A stretch of DNA of 64,000 nucleotides, from assembly GCA_036946625.1 (NCBI GenBank), contig JAQIIU010000003.1:631961-695960 (forward strand), written 5' to 3'. The translations under genes and the position numbers were made by a program. Shown piece after piece: positions 1 through 8,138 of this stretch; positions within the stretch are counted from its first letter, which is position 1, and every line of letters starts with the position of its first letter. The notes under the pieces were generated by a model. That model was not told the DNA's origin, did not search any database, and worked only from the letters and a program-made list of their open reading frames with translations. This DNA is from Methylorubrum populi (GTDB taxonomy: Bacteria; Pseudomonadota; Alphaproteobacteria; Rhizobiales; Beijerinckiaceae).

Positions 1-81
1 CCTCTCTCGAGACGCCCCCTCGAACGCAGCAGCGCCGCATCGCTCGGCGGGTTTCGATCGGTCGCTTACTTCGCGGGTCGC

Positions 82-864
82 TTACTTCGCAGTCTTGGCC
101 TCGTGCGACGAGCCTGCATTTTGTGCGTTCGTCTTCGCATCCGTCGCGTGAGCCGCCTTTTGCGGGAGACCGACCGCGTCGATCACGTCGAAGCGCATCC
201 GATCCTCCGCGGTTTTCAGCAGCGCGTTCGCCTCGTAGTACTTGCCCTGCTCGATCAGCGCTGCGGCCTGATCGATATCCGTCGCGGTCTTGTCGAGCGG
301 CAAGACCGCCATGATGAAGTTGACATCGACGTCGGCAAGCTTGAGTTTTTCCAGCGCGGCCTTCTTGTCTCCCTTCATGAGGCTCTTGTTCGCGTCCGTC
401 ACCGCGGAGGCCTTGGCTGGCGTCGCCTGGAAATCCTCGCCGAGCGTCAGTTGCGCATCGACCGGGAGCCAGGCGATCTGCTCCGATGAGGGAATCTTCT
501 TGTCGGGCGTTTTGTCCGTCGCTTTGGCCGAAGCCGACAGGTCGGCCGGTGTCTTGAGGTCGGCCTCCGCCTTGTTGAACACGGCGTCGTCCGTCTTCGC
601 CTTCGCCAGCGCCGCCTTGGCTTTGCCGATGAAGTCCTTCGCCTGGGCGGGGGCGGCATCGAAGATGGCGACGCGGGCGAGGTGCATGTCGCGGAACGCC
701 TGAGCGCCGTCCTTCGAGAGCTTGCCGACATCCTTGTCGACGGCCTTCTGGGCCGGTGTCTCCTTCGTGACCGCCGGCGGCGTTGCCTGCTCGGCAGCGA
801 GGGCCGCACCACCCAGAACAGTCGTCGCCAAGAGGGCGACAGCAAGGGATCTCCGGTAGGACAT
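82..864 (-). CDS. YfdX family protein, exported
   Basis: A 260-aa protein with an N-terminal signal peptide: basic start, hydrophobic core, then a likely cut after ALAA near residue 24. The mature part is Lys/Ala-rich and helical, with the long alternating helix pattern of YfdX proteins. The family is linked to acid or stress responses in enterobacteria and is often multicopy in methylobacteria; no enzymatic role is established. The tail after about residue 235 is low-complexity. A 16-bp tandem duplication (GTCGCTTACTTCGC at 61-74 and 77-90) overlaps the stop codon, so a second copy of the last codons lies just downstream. The AT-rich stretch upstream (about 920-980) probably holds its promoter, with TATAAG on the minus strand. 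Confidence 0.85.
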   Translation of the reverse strand: MSYRRSLAVALLATTVLGGAALAAEQATPPAVTKETPAQKAVDKDVGKLSKDGAQAFRDMHLARVAIFDAAPAQAKDFIGKAKAALAKAKTDDAVFNKAEADLKTPADLSASAKATDKTPDKKIPSSEQIAWLPVDAQLTLGEDFQATPAKASAVTDANKSLMKGDKKAALEKLKLADVDVNFIMAVLPLDKTATDIDQAAALIEQGKYYEANALLKTAEDRMRFDVIDAVGLPQKAAHATDAKTNAQNAGSSHEAKTAK

Positions 865-1174
865 GGCAAGTCCAATCTTGGTTTGGTTGCTTTCATTTGT
901 TTGTGTCGAGTGTCGTCGCTCGACTTATATTAAAGTCCTGCCGGAAAACCCCGTTGCCGAAGTAAAGGATTAAAATATGTTAATGTTCTCTCCGCCTGAG
1001 GGATCGGTTGAAGGCGCCCGTCGTCATCGAATCCGACCGAGGCCACGGAGAGTGCCGGTCGGCTCCGTGCCTTCACGAGGCATCGGTGACGGATCCGAAA
1101 TCGTCGCCGAACGGAGCTTCGAAGTCGCCGTCGCAACCCTTCTGCCGCACCGTCTCGTCTGCCGGATGAGGCCG
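865..1174. other. intergenic region with probable yfdX promoter
   Basis: About 310 bases with no convincing gene. The part next to the YfdX gene is clearly AT-richer than its surroundings (TTATATTAAAG and GGATTAAAATATG), as expected for a promoter. On the minus strand TATAAG is a plausible -10. The part from about 1000 to 1174 is ordinary high-GC sequence downstream of the TAXI gene and shows no obvious terminator. Confidence 0.4.
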
Positions 1175-2635
1175 CTACTCCGCCGCCGGCAGGCTCAGCG
1201 ACAGCAGCCGCGCGGTGCGCGTCCGCCCGCCGTTTCCCGGCTCACCCCCCGGCTCGAAGGCCCGGCGGCCGTCGTCCAGGGCGCCGTTGACCGCGTCGAT
1301 GGCGAGGATCAGGGCGCTGATCATCCGCGAGTCGATGCTGCGCTCGCGGGCCTGCCTCACCACGTCGGCGATGAGCGCGTCGGTCTCGTGGGTCAGCGTT
1401 TCGAGGGCGGCGGCCGACTGTGCCGTGCGGGCCTCCGCCAGGATGTCGAGCAGCCGGTCGAGGATCACGTCGATGCGCTCGCGCCGCTTGCGGGCGAGCC
1501 GCTGGCCGAGCCACGCCACGCCCGAGCCCAGCGTGCCGCCGAAGAAGGCGAACAGGTAGATCCAGTCCTCGTAGCGGTCGAGGAAGGTCTGCTGCTCGCG
1601 CTCGAAGTAGTCGACCGCGCCGGGGTGGTTGGGGAGCTGGGCGCTCGTGGCGGTGACGGTGGTGTCGTAGTCCGGCGGCTTCATCTGGTGGGCGATCGGC
1701 GCGGCGGCGGCGAGCCGCGAGCGCCATTCGAACAGGTGCTGCACGACCGAAGCGACGGCCACGCGGCTCACCGCGCCGCGGGCCATCAGGCGATAGGAGA
1801 CGCCCACGGTCTCGACATCCTCCTCCGGCCGCTTCGGCCGCCCGCCGAAGGTGCCCGCGGACAGGGTGACCGCCTGGAGCGCCGGCATGCGCTGCACGAT
1901 CGCCTTGCCGTCCGGCACGCTGACGAGGGTGACCTTGCGTTCCGGCGAGGCCGCCTCGACCGCGCGCAGCATGCCCTGCGCCGGCTTGGCGGTGGGGGAG
2001 GCGATGATCGCCACCGCGTCGACCCGCTTCGCCTCCAGGGCCTGGGCGACTTCGGTGGCCTTCAGCGGCACGAGGCCGACATGCCCCGCCGCGAGCGGCT
2101 GGGTGCCCAGGGCGTCGTCCTCGGAGGCCGCCTTGAAGTCGTAGAAGTCGAGCAGGCTCGTCAGCACCGGCAGGTCGGCGACGTGGCGCGTCACCACGCC
2201 GAGGCGCCGGGTCGAGAGATCGGAGAAGCTCTCGATCTCGGCGGCCTCGGGCGCGGCGACGATCAGCGCCTCGTCGTGGAGGATCGCCAGCGTCAGGCCG
2301 TTGTCCGGCAGCTTCACGTCGGGCCGCACCACGGCGAGATCCGCCTTGCCCTGCTCCAGCGCGGCGGCGCTGTCGCGCACGTCGTCGAACGGCACGACCC
2401 GCAGGCGCACGTCTTCGCGGTTGCGGCTCAGCGCCCGGGCGTAGGTCTCGATCAGGGCGGCCTCCGCGCCGTCGCGGGGGCCCACCGCCACGGTCAGCAG
2501 GGCGGGGCGGGAGAAATAGACGACGAGGCCGGCGACGGCCGCGAACCCGAGGGCCAGCAGCACGAACAGCCATTCGCGTCTCATGAGGATGGCCGCCATG
2601 CGGCGGCGGAGCCCTCGAAATCGCGTGCGATCCAT
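1175..2635 (-). CDS. TAXI-domain (TRAP-type) solute-binding protein anchored by two TM segments
   Basis: A 486-aa protein. A TM segment at about residues 20-42 (LFVLLALGFAAVAGLVVYFS) precedes a TAXI-family periplasmic binding fold of about 300 residues. A second TM follows at about 360-382 (YLFAFFGGTLGSGVAWLGQ), then a basic, coiled-coil cytoplasmic tail. Ordinary TRAP solute-binding subunits are soluble and secreted, and no DctQM-like membrane subunits are nearby. A membrane-tethered sensor-like role is therefore as likely as transport; this is inference. The start is set at the ATG of MDRTRF because further upstream codons would run into the divergent recX gene, whose start is 44 bases away. 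Confidence 0.8.
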   Translation of the reverse strand: MDRTRFRGLRRRMAAILMRREWLFVLLALGFAAVAGLVVYFSRPALLTVAVGPRDGAEAALIETYARALSRNREDVRLRVVPFDDVRDSAAALEQGKADLAVVRPDVKLPDNGLTLAILHDEALIVAAPEAAEIESFSDLSTRRLGVVTRHVADLPVLTSLLDFYDFKAASEDDALGTQPLAAGHVGLVPLKATEVAQALEAKRVDAVAIIASPTAKPAQGMLRAVEAASPERKVTLVSVPDGKAIVQRMPALQAVTLSAGTFGGRPKRPEEDVETVGVSYRLMARGAVSRVAVASVVQHLFEWRSRLAAAAPIAHQMKPPDYDTTVTATSAQLPNHPGAVDYFEREQQTFLDRYEDWIYLFAFFGGTLGSGVAWLGQRLARKRRERIDVILDRLLDILAEARTAQSAAALETLTHETDALIADVVRQARERSIDSRMISALILAIDAVNGALDDGRRAFEPGGEPGNGGRTRTARLLSLSLPAAE

Positions 2636-2679
2636 CCAAGATTCATGAATCGAAAACCTGTCCGGATCGTGAAGAACGG

Positions 2680-3282
2680 ATGATGGCCCGCACCGGTTCA
2701 CCCGAACGCCAAGCAAGGCCCGAGCCGCCGGTCACCGCGGCGTGGCTCGAACGCGTGGCCCTGCACTACCTCGATCGCTACGGCGCCTCGACCGAGATGC
2801 TGCGCCGGGTGCTGGCGCGCCGGGTCGAGCGCCGCTGCCGCGCCCGCGAGGAGGACCCGGCGACGCACGCGAACGTGATCGACGAGGTCGTCGCCCGCTC
2901 GCGGCGCGCCGGTCTGGTGGACGATGCGCGCTTCGCCGCCGCCCGCCTGCGGGGCCTGAGGAGGCGCGGAACCTCGACCCGGCAGGCGCAGGTGCGGCTC
3001 GCCGCCAAGGGGATCGACGCCGGCACGATCGCCGAGGCGCTTGCCGAGGAGCGCGACGCGTCCGCCGTCCCCGGGGAGGGCGGGGCCGATACCGAGGAGC
3101 GGGCGGCCCAGGCCTATGCCCGCCGCCGCCGCCTCGGCCCCTACCGCCGCCCCGGGACCCGCGAGGCCCACCGCGACCGGGATCTCGCCGCCATGGCACG
3201 GGCCGGCTTCTCCTACGGGCTCGCCAGGGCCGTGATCGGCGGCGAGGGCGACGCGGAGGCGCTGACGGCCGACGAAGATTGA
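2680..3282 (+). CDS. recX: RecX family regulatory protein
   Basis: A 200-aa protein with the RecX pattern: three-helix repeats rich in Arg and Ala, a Y-L-x-R-Y-G-A-S-T motif near residue 30, and DDARFAAARL near residue 82 (the family's characteristic D-x-x-F-A segment). RecX binds RecA filaments and limits recombination and SOS activity. It is not next to recA here; it stands alone, divergent from the TAXI gene. Two in-frame ATGs (2680 and 2683) open the gene. No LexA-type box was seen upstream. The C-terminal third is more basic and less typical of the family. Confidence 0.8.
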   Translation: MMARTGSPERQARPEPPVTAAWLERVALHYLDRYGASTEMLRRVLARRVERRCRAREEDPATHANVIDEVVARSRRAGLVDDARFAAARLRGLRRRGTSTRQAQVRLAAKGIDAGTIAEALAEERDASAVPGEGGADTEERAAQAYARRRRLGPYRRPGTREAHRDRDLAAMARAGFSYGLARAVIGGEGDAEALTADED

Positions 3283-3477
3283 GGGTTCGAGCCCCTCGAC
3301 TTGCGCGGTCCTCGCTCCACCTCGCCTGCGACGCGGAGCGGCATCCGCTCCGGATCCTTCGGCGATCGCCGGCGGATCCGAATTTCTGTTGTGACGCGCT
3401 CTGTTCGCGCCGAACCGGTGATCACTCCCGGTGACCACTTCGGCGAAAGAGCGCTCGAGACGACGAGGACGACAGGC

Positions 3478-3909
3478 ATGACCGACCGCCACGCGAGCGC
3501 CCACTGGGAGGGCGACGGCAAGACCGGCAAGGGCAGGATCACGACGCAGTCCGGCGTGCTCTCGGACAACCCCTACGGCTTCAACACCCGTTTCGAGGAC
3601 GAGCCGGGGACCAATCCGGAGGAGCTGATCGCCGCGGCCCATGCCGGCTGCTTCACCATGGCGCTGGCCTTCCAGCTCCAGTCCGCCGGCCTGAAGGCGA
3701 CCTCCCTCGACACCAAGGCGGTGGTCACGCTCGTTCAGGACGGCGACGGCTTCAAGGTCACCCAGTCGGCCCTCACCCTGAAGGCGGTGATCCCCGGCAT
3801 CGACCAGGCGAAGTTCGACGAGCTCGCCGGCAAGGCCGAGAAGGGCTGTCCGATCTCGAAGCTGCTGAACGCCGAGATCACCCTCGACAAGACGCTCGCC
3901 CAGGGCTGA
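3478..3909 (+). CDS. OsmC family peroxiredoxin (thiol peroxidase)
   Basis: A 143-aa cytoplasmic protein. It carries both redox cysteines of the family, C58 in HAGCFTM and C124 in KGCPISK, and the N-terminal W-x-G-x-G-K-T-G-x-G segment typical of OsmC rather than Ohr. The family reduces organic hydroperoxides through an intramolecular disulfide. The ATG at 3478 gives the standard length of about 140 residues; the upstream in-frame sequence does not look like protein. It is transcribed alone. A dispersed palindrome follows directly downstream at 3948-4042. Confidence 0.92.
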   Translation: MTDRHASAHWEGDGKTGKGRITTQSGVLSDNPYGFNTRFEDEPGTNPEELIAAAHAGCFTMALAFQLQSAGLKATSLDTKAVVTLVQDGDGFKVTQSALTLKAVIPGIDQAKFDELAGKAEKGCPISKLLNAEITLDKTLAQG

Positions 3910-3947
3910 CGCCGACCGCATGGCTTCGGCGGAGGCCGGCTTGCGGC

Positions 3948-4042
3948 CGTCATTGCGAGCGCAAGCGAAGCAATCCAGACGGCGCGCCCTGTCCGGAGAG
4001 GGCGGCGCACTGGATTGCTTCGGCTTCGCCTCGCAATGACGG
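3948..4042. repeat. dispersed palindromic repeat, family A, copy 1
   Basis: An imperfect palindrome. The left arm reads CCGTCATTGCGAGCG...GAAGCAATCCAG and the right arm CTGGATTGCTTCG...CTCGCAATGACGG, around a GC-rich centre. The same pattern recurs at 12109-12200, 12272-12368, 43137-43228 and 43691-43786, always between genes. It has no coding capacity and resembles REP/BIME-type intergenic elements. Confidence 0.85.
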
Positions 4043-4113
4043 AGAGGGGCCATCCGGTCCGCCGCATTTCCGGTGCGCAGGCCAACGCGTCGCATTGATC
4101 CGGGCGCGGGCGT

Positions 4114-4128
4114 GTTCATCTTCCGTTC
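4114..4128 (+). promoter_or_regulatory. candidate LexA (SOS) box at the start of the radical SAM/UdgX operon
   Basis: GTTC-ATCTTCC-GTTC matches the alphaproteobacterial LexA operator GTTC-N7-GTTC exactly. The second half-site ends one base before the ATG at 4130. There is no Shine-Dalgarno sequence between it and the start codon, so the mRNA may be leaderless. Such a box would block initiation of the repair operon that follows. About one such match is expected by chance in a 64-kb high-GC window, so position and context carry the argument. Confidence 0.5.
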
Positions 4129-4129
4129 G

Positions 4130-5341
4130 ATGGACGAGACCCTCGCGCGCAAGCTGCGCATCCTCGCGGATGCGGCCAAATACGATGCCTCCTGTGCCTC
4201 CTCCGGCGCGCCCAGGCGCAAGGCCGGCGCGGACGGGCTCGGCTCGACCACGGGCGCCGGCATCTGCCACGCCTACACGCCGGACGGGCGCTGCGTCTCC
4301 CTGCTCAAGATCCTGCTGACCAATTACTGCCTGTTCGACTGCGCCTACTGCGTCAACCGGCGCTCCTCGAACGTCGCCCGCGCCCGCTTCTCGGTCGAGG
4401 AGGTCGTGACGCTCACGGTCGAGTTCTACAAGCGCAACTACATCGAGGGGCTGTTCCTCTCCTCGGGCATCATCCGCTCGCCCGACTACACCATGGAGAC
4501 GCTGACCCGCGTCGCCAGGAAGCTCCGGCGCGAGCACGGATTCCGCGGCTATATTCACCTGAAGTCGATCCCCGCGGCGAGCCCCTGGCTGATCGAGGAG
4601 GCGGGGCTCTACGCCGACCGGCTCTCGGTCAACCTCGAACTGCCGACCGAGGCGAGCCTGATCCGCCTCGCGCCGGAGAAGGACGGCGCGGCGATCGAGG
4701 AGGCGATGGGCCAGATCGGCGAGCGCATCGTCCAGGCCAGGGAGGAGCGCCGCCGCTTCTCCCCGGCCGGGCAGTCGACGCAGGTGATCGTCGGGGCGGA
4801 TGCCACCACCGACGAGGCGATGATCCGCAAGTCCGCGCTGCTCTACGGCACCTACGGGCTCAAGCGCGTCTATTACTCGGCCTTCAGCCCGATCCCCGAC
4901 GCCTCGGCCGCCCTGCCGCCGCAGGCCCCGCCGCTCCGGCGCGAGCACCGGCTGTATCAGGCCGATTGGCTGATCCGGTACTACGAGTTCTCCCCCGACG
5001 ACGTGGCCGGCGCCGCCGAGGGCGGCATGCTCGCCCTCGACATCGACCCCAAGCTCGCCTGGGCGCTGAAGAACCGCCACCGCTTCCCCGTGGACGTCAA
5101 CCGCGCCGACCGGGAGATGCTGCTGCGGGTGCCGGGACTCGGGGCGCGGGCGGTCGACGCGATCGTCAAGGCGCGCCGCCACGGACGCCTGCGCCTCGAC
5201 GACGTGGCCCGTCTGACCTCGGGGCTGAAGCGCGCCCGGCCGTTCCTGATCGCCGAGGATTTCAGGCCGACGACGCTGACCGACCGGCTGGACCTGCGGG
5301 CGAAGCTCGCCGAGCCGGCCGAACAGTTGAGCCTGTTCTGA
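4130..5341 (+). CDS. putative DNA modification/repair radical SAM protein with C-terminal HhH
   Basis: A 403-aa protein. Its radical SAM cluster motif is C67-x3-C71-x2-C74 (NYCLFDCAYC). Extra cysteines at about 22, 46 and 55 could hold a second centre. The C-terminal segment (about 330-380, NRADREMLLRVPGLGARAVD) is a helix-hairpin-helix DNA-binding motif. This architecture belongs to the family named 'putative DNA modification/repair radical SAM protein', whose reaction is unknown and which is usually paired with a UdgX/DUF4130 protein, as here: the stop codon overlaps the next start (TGATG). The ATG at 4130 gives the family's usual N-terminus and sits one base after a LexA-type box. Damage-inducible repair is the likely role. 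Confidence 0.88.
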   Translation: MDETLARKLRILADAAKYDASCASSGAPRRKAGADGLGSTTGAGICHAYTPDGRCVSLLKILLTNYCLFDCAYCVNRRSSNVARARFSVEEVVTLTVEFYKRNYIEGLFLSSGIIRSPDYTMETLTRVARKLRREHGFRGYIHLKSIPAASPWLIEEAGLYADRLSVNLELPTEASLIRLAPEKDGAAIEEAMGQIGERIVQAREERRRFSPAGQSTQVIVGADATTDEAMIRKSALLYGTYGLKRVYYSAFSPIPDASAALPPQAPPLRREHRLYQADWLIRYYEFSPDDVAGAAEGGMLALDIDPKLAWALKNRHRFPVDVNRADREMLLRVPGLGARAVDAIVKARRHGRLRLDDVARLTSGLKRARPFLIAEDFRPTTLTDRLDLRAKLAEPAEQLSLF

Positions 5342-6807
5342 TGGAAGAGGCGCCGCGCCCGCAAAACCCTCTCCCCTCTGCGGGAGAGGGGGGAGGGCTT
5401 CTGGGCCGTGGCATCCGCGCCGCCGGTCTCGCTCCCGGCGCGGATCTCGCCGGCTTCCGCGCCGCGGCCCGCCGTCTGATCGCCGCGGGCGTCTCTCCGG
5501 ACGACATCGTCTGGCAGACGGAGGCCGCCAGCCTGTTCGCCGCCGCGCCCATCCCCGCGGACGGCTCGCCGCTGCATCTGCCCCGGGCGGTGGCCGACCT
5601 GATCCCGATGGTCGTGCCCCATCGCGATCCCGAGCGCTACGGTCTGCTCTATGCCCTGATCTGGCGGGTCAGCCGCGGGGAGCGGGCGCTGATGGAGGTG
5701 GCGAGCGACCCCCTCGTCCACCGCCTCCACCGGATGCGGAAGGCCATCGGGCGCGACCTGCACAAGATGCACGCCTTCCTGCGCTTCCGCCGGACGCCGG
5801 GGGAGGGCCCGGAGCGCTTCGTCGCGTGGTTCGAGCCCGACCACCACATCCTGGAGGCCGCCGCGCCGTTCTTCGTCGACCGTTTCCGCGCGCTGAACTG
5901 GTCGATCCTGACGCCGGAGGGGTCGGCCCATTGGGACGGCGCGCTTCGCTTCGGCCCGCCCGGCCGCCGCGAGGACGTGCCGGAGGGCGATCGCTTCGAG
6001 GCCGGCTGGCGCGACTACTACGAAAGCACCTTCAACCCGGCCCGGCTCAACCTCGACGCCATGCGCGCCGAGATGCCCCGCAAGTACTGGCGGAACATGC
6101 CGGAAACGGCGGCGATTCCCGCCCTGGTGCGGGCCGCGGGCGCCCGCGCCCGGGCGATGATCGAGAGGGAGCCGACCATGCCCGCCAAACGCGACCCCGT
6201 CCGCGCCGTCGCGCGGATGGCGCAGGACGAGCCGGAGACGCTCGAGGCCCTCAACGCGATCATCGCCCGCTCCGAGCCGCCGGTGCCCGGCGCCACGCAG
6301 GCGGTGCTCGGCGAGGGGCCGGTCGGCGCGCGGATCGCCTTCGTCGGCGAGCAGCCGGGCGATCAGGAGGATCGGCAGGGCCGTCCCTTCGTCGGCCCGG
6401 CCGGGCAGCTTCTCTCGCGGGCGCTCGAAGAGGCGGGGATCGACCGGCGCGAGGCCTACCTCACCAATGCGGTCAAGCACTTCAAATTCAGCTTGCGCGG
6501 CAGGCGCCGCATCCACGAGAAGCCGACGGCCGGCGAGGTGAGCCATGACCGCTGGTGGCTCGAGCGCGAACTCGGCTTCGTCGGCCCGAAGCTCGTCGTG
6601 GCGCTGGGCGCCACCGCCGTGCTGGCGCTGACCGGCAGGCAGATCCCGATCACCCGCGCCCGCGGCCCGGCCGATTTCCACAAGGCGTTCGAGGGGTTCG
6701 TCACGGTCCACCCCTCCTACCTGCTGCGCCTGCCCGACGAGGCGAGGGACGTCGCCTATCGGGCCTTCGTCGACGACCTGCGGCGGGCCCGCGCCATGGC
6801 CGCGTGA
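5341..6807 (+). CDS. DUF4130 + UdgX-family uracil-DNA-binding fusion protein
   Basis: A 488-aa protein with two domains. Residues about 30-270 match the DUF4130 family found beside the radical SAM partner. Residues about 300-488 are a family-4-like uracil-DNA glycosylase fold of the UdgX class: GEQPGDQED near residue 337, the UdgX-specific basic loop GRRRIH with H392, and VHPSYLLRLP near the end. In mycobacterial UdgX the histidine of the KRRIH loop stays covalently bound to the abasic site after uracil removal; the same residue is present here. The start overlaps the radical SAM stop. Residues about 9-19 are encoded by an inserted palindrome, so the N-terminus is probably extended relative to relatives. 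Confidence 0.88.
   Translation: MEEAPRPQNPLPSAGEGGGLLGRGIRAAGLAPGADLAGFRAAARRLIAAGVSPDDIVWQTEAASLFAAAPIPADGSPLHLPRAVADLIPMVVPHRDPERYGLLYALIWRVSRGERALMEVASDPLVHRLHRMRKAIGRDLHKMHAFLRFRRTPGEGPERFVAWFEPDHHILEAAAPFFVDRFRALNWSILTPEGSAHWDGALRFGPPGRREDVPEGDRFEAGWRDYYESTFNPARLNLDAMRAEMPRKYWRNMPETAAIPALVRAAGARARAMIEREPTMPAKRDPVRAVARMAQDEPETLEALNAIIARSEPPVPGATQAVLGEGPVGARIAFVGEQPGDQEDRQGRPFVGPAGQLLSRALEEAGIDRREAYLTNAVKHFKFSLRGRRRIHEKPTAGEVSHDRWWLERELGFVGPKLVVALGATAVLALTGRQIPITRARGPADFHKAFEGFVTVHPSYLLRLPDEARDVAYRAFVDDLRRARAMAA
5367..5390. repeat. small palindrome inside the udgX-like coding sequence
   Basis: A 9-bp perfect stem, CCCTCTCCC / GGGAGAGGG, with a 6-base loop. It is translated as PLPSAGEGGG, the low-complexity peptide often produced when CTCTCCC...GGGAGAG palindromes enter coding regions. 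The same stem sequence flanks the larger element inside birA at 46001-46183. It lies before the conserved DUF4130 domain, so function is probably unaffected. Confidence 0.75.
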
Positions 6808-7199
6808 GGCGGACGAGGCCGCGTCCGACCTCGCGAATTCCGCACTGTCTGGAAACGACGCCCGCCGTCCCCGTCTTTCACGGATCGGAGGCCGGCCGAC
6901 GGAAGGCCTCCGTCGTGCGCGGCACGGCTCCCGATTTCACGCGGCGGAGGTTTCATGTCCCGGGCAGCGACGGACGGCCGCCCGGTGAACGGCCGCCCGA
7001 ACGTCTCGACCGGATCGGCCCCGATCCACGCCATCCGCTTCCTCCGTCGTCGTTCCGGAGCGCCGACAAGCGACCCCGGACCCGAAGGGGCGCGCCGGAG
7101 GCGTGCCATCCACGACGGGCCGCGACGCCCGGGCTTCGGCGACGCATCACGATTGGATTCCGGGTTCCGCTGCGCGGACCCGGCATTGTCTGTTGTCGT
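6808..7199. other. non-coding gap upstream of the IS110 remnant
   Basis: About 390 bases downstream of the UdgX gene. I recognise no gene. Short ATG-started frames exist but encode Arg/Pro-rich peptides without family features. Near 7160-7183 an imperfect inverted repeat (CCGGGTTCCGC / GCGGACCCGG) resembles common intergenic hairpins and may mark the edge of the IS110 element. Confidence 0.4.
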
Positions 7200-7235
7200 G
7201 CTGGTCAGGTGAGGGTGTTTCGCGCCCGCGGGATG

Positions 7236-7419
7236 CCTGGTCCGGGTGGCCACCCGGACCAGGCGCGGGACGCCGACCGTCCCGGAATGGGGCTGCAACG
7301 CCCGTCGTCATCCTGGTCGGCGTCCCGCTTCCCTTGCCACGCTTGATGAGTTGCCTGGCCCCCTCGGCTCGCGAGCCCGACGCCCGCAGACAATCGCAAG
7401 CCGCATCAGGATAGCCTCC
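7236..7419 (+). ncRNA. candidate bridge (seek) RNA region of the IS110 remnant
   Basis: The 5' non-coding end before the transposase holds three strong hairpins in a row. A perfect 28-bp palindrome, CCTGGTCCGGGTGG plus its complement, lies at 7236-7263. A 14-bp stem, GCGGGACGCCGACC (7265-7278) with GGTCGGCGTCCCGC (7315-7328), encloses a 36-base loop. GGCTCGCGAGCC lies at 7366-7377. In IS110 elements the left end encodes a bridge RNA whose stem-loops with large internal loops pair with target and donor DNA; this layout fits. Expression is not shown, and the element's transposase is broken. Confidence 0.4.
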
Positions 7420-8073
7420 ATGCCGGAGCCCGTCACCACACCGATCCTCACCCCGCCCCCGACCCACTTCATCGGCTGCGACGTCGGAAAGCACGCCATC
7501 GTCGTCTTCGACAGCCGCGCGGGCAGCCCGCGCACCCTGGCCAACACGCCCGCGGCGCTCGCCGCCTTCGCCGCCCGCCTGGACGCCACCGGCCTCGTCG
7601 TCTGCGAAGCCACCGGCGGCTACGAGGACGCGCTGCTCGCCGCCCTGCTCGCCGCCGGCATCCCGGCCCACCGCGCCGACGCGCGCAAGGTCAAGGCGTT
7701 CATCCGCTCGTTCGGCACGCTGGGCAAGAGTGACGCGCTCGATGCCCGCGCGCTGGCGCGCTACGCTGGCGAGCGCCATGCCCGCCTCGTGCGCTGGCAT
7801 GCCCCCGACCCGCAGCGCGAGCGCCTGCAGACCCTGGTGCTCACCCGCGCCGACCTCATCGCCCAGCGCACCGCCTGCACCAACCGGCTGGCCGCCCCCG
7901 GCGCCGAGCCGGGGCGCGCCGACCTCGAAGCCCTGCGCACCTGCCTCATCGCGCAGATCCAGGCTCTCGAGACGGCCATCACAGCCCTGATGCGACGCCT
8001 CATCGTCATCGCCAACGCATGTCGGCGCGACGCCTACCCCACCCCAGCAGACAACCAGCACAAACTGAGTTGA
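7420..8073 (+). pseudogene. IS110 transposase, internally deleted
   Basis: A 217-aa frame. It starts with the IS110 RuvC-like DEDD domain: CDVGKH near residue 20, CEATGGYEDAL near 62, KSDALDARALARY near 105. After the helical region ending in ALMRR it jumps straight to the usual C-terminal tail (LIVIANACRRDAYPT). The Transposase_20 domain with the catalytic serine is absent; intact relatives are roughly 310-400 aa, so some 100 or more residues are lost. The frame is open across the junction, suggesting a clean in-frame deletion. It cannot be an active recombinase alone but could still bind RNA or ends supplied by a full-length relative. Confidence 0.8.
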
Positions 8074-8138
8074 TGACGACGGTGAGGACCGATCGGCAGC
8101 CTGAAGGCTTTCTGTGTGAACCCGAGTTCGCAGTCCGG

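Larger units (their letters stand above)
7200..8100 (+). mobile_element. internally deleted IS110-family insertion sequence
   Basis: It consists of a structured non-coding left end (about 7200-7419), a transposase frame keeping the DEDD N-terminal domain, and the usual IS110 C-terminal tail, with the middle and the Ser-nucleophile domain missing. Exact ends cannot be fixed from one copy because IS110 members of this type lack terminal inverted repeats. The outer limits given are estimates. Confidence 0.6.

Noticed and set aside
6955-7212. 85-codon frame upstream of the IS110 remnant
   Set aside because: It is Arg/Pro/Gly-rich with no recognisable domain or convincing start site, and runs into a hairpin. 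It is probably non-coding.
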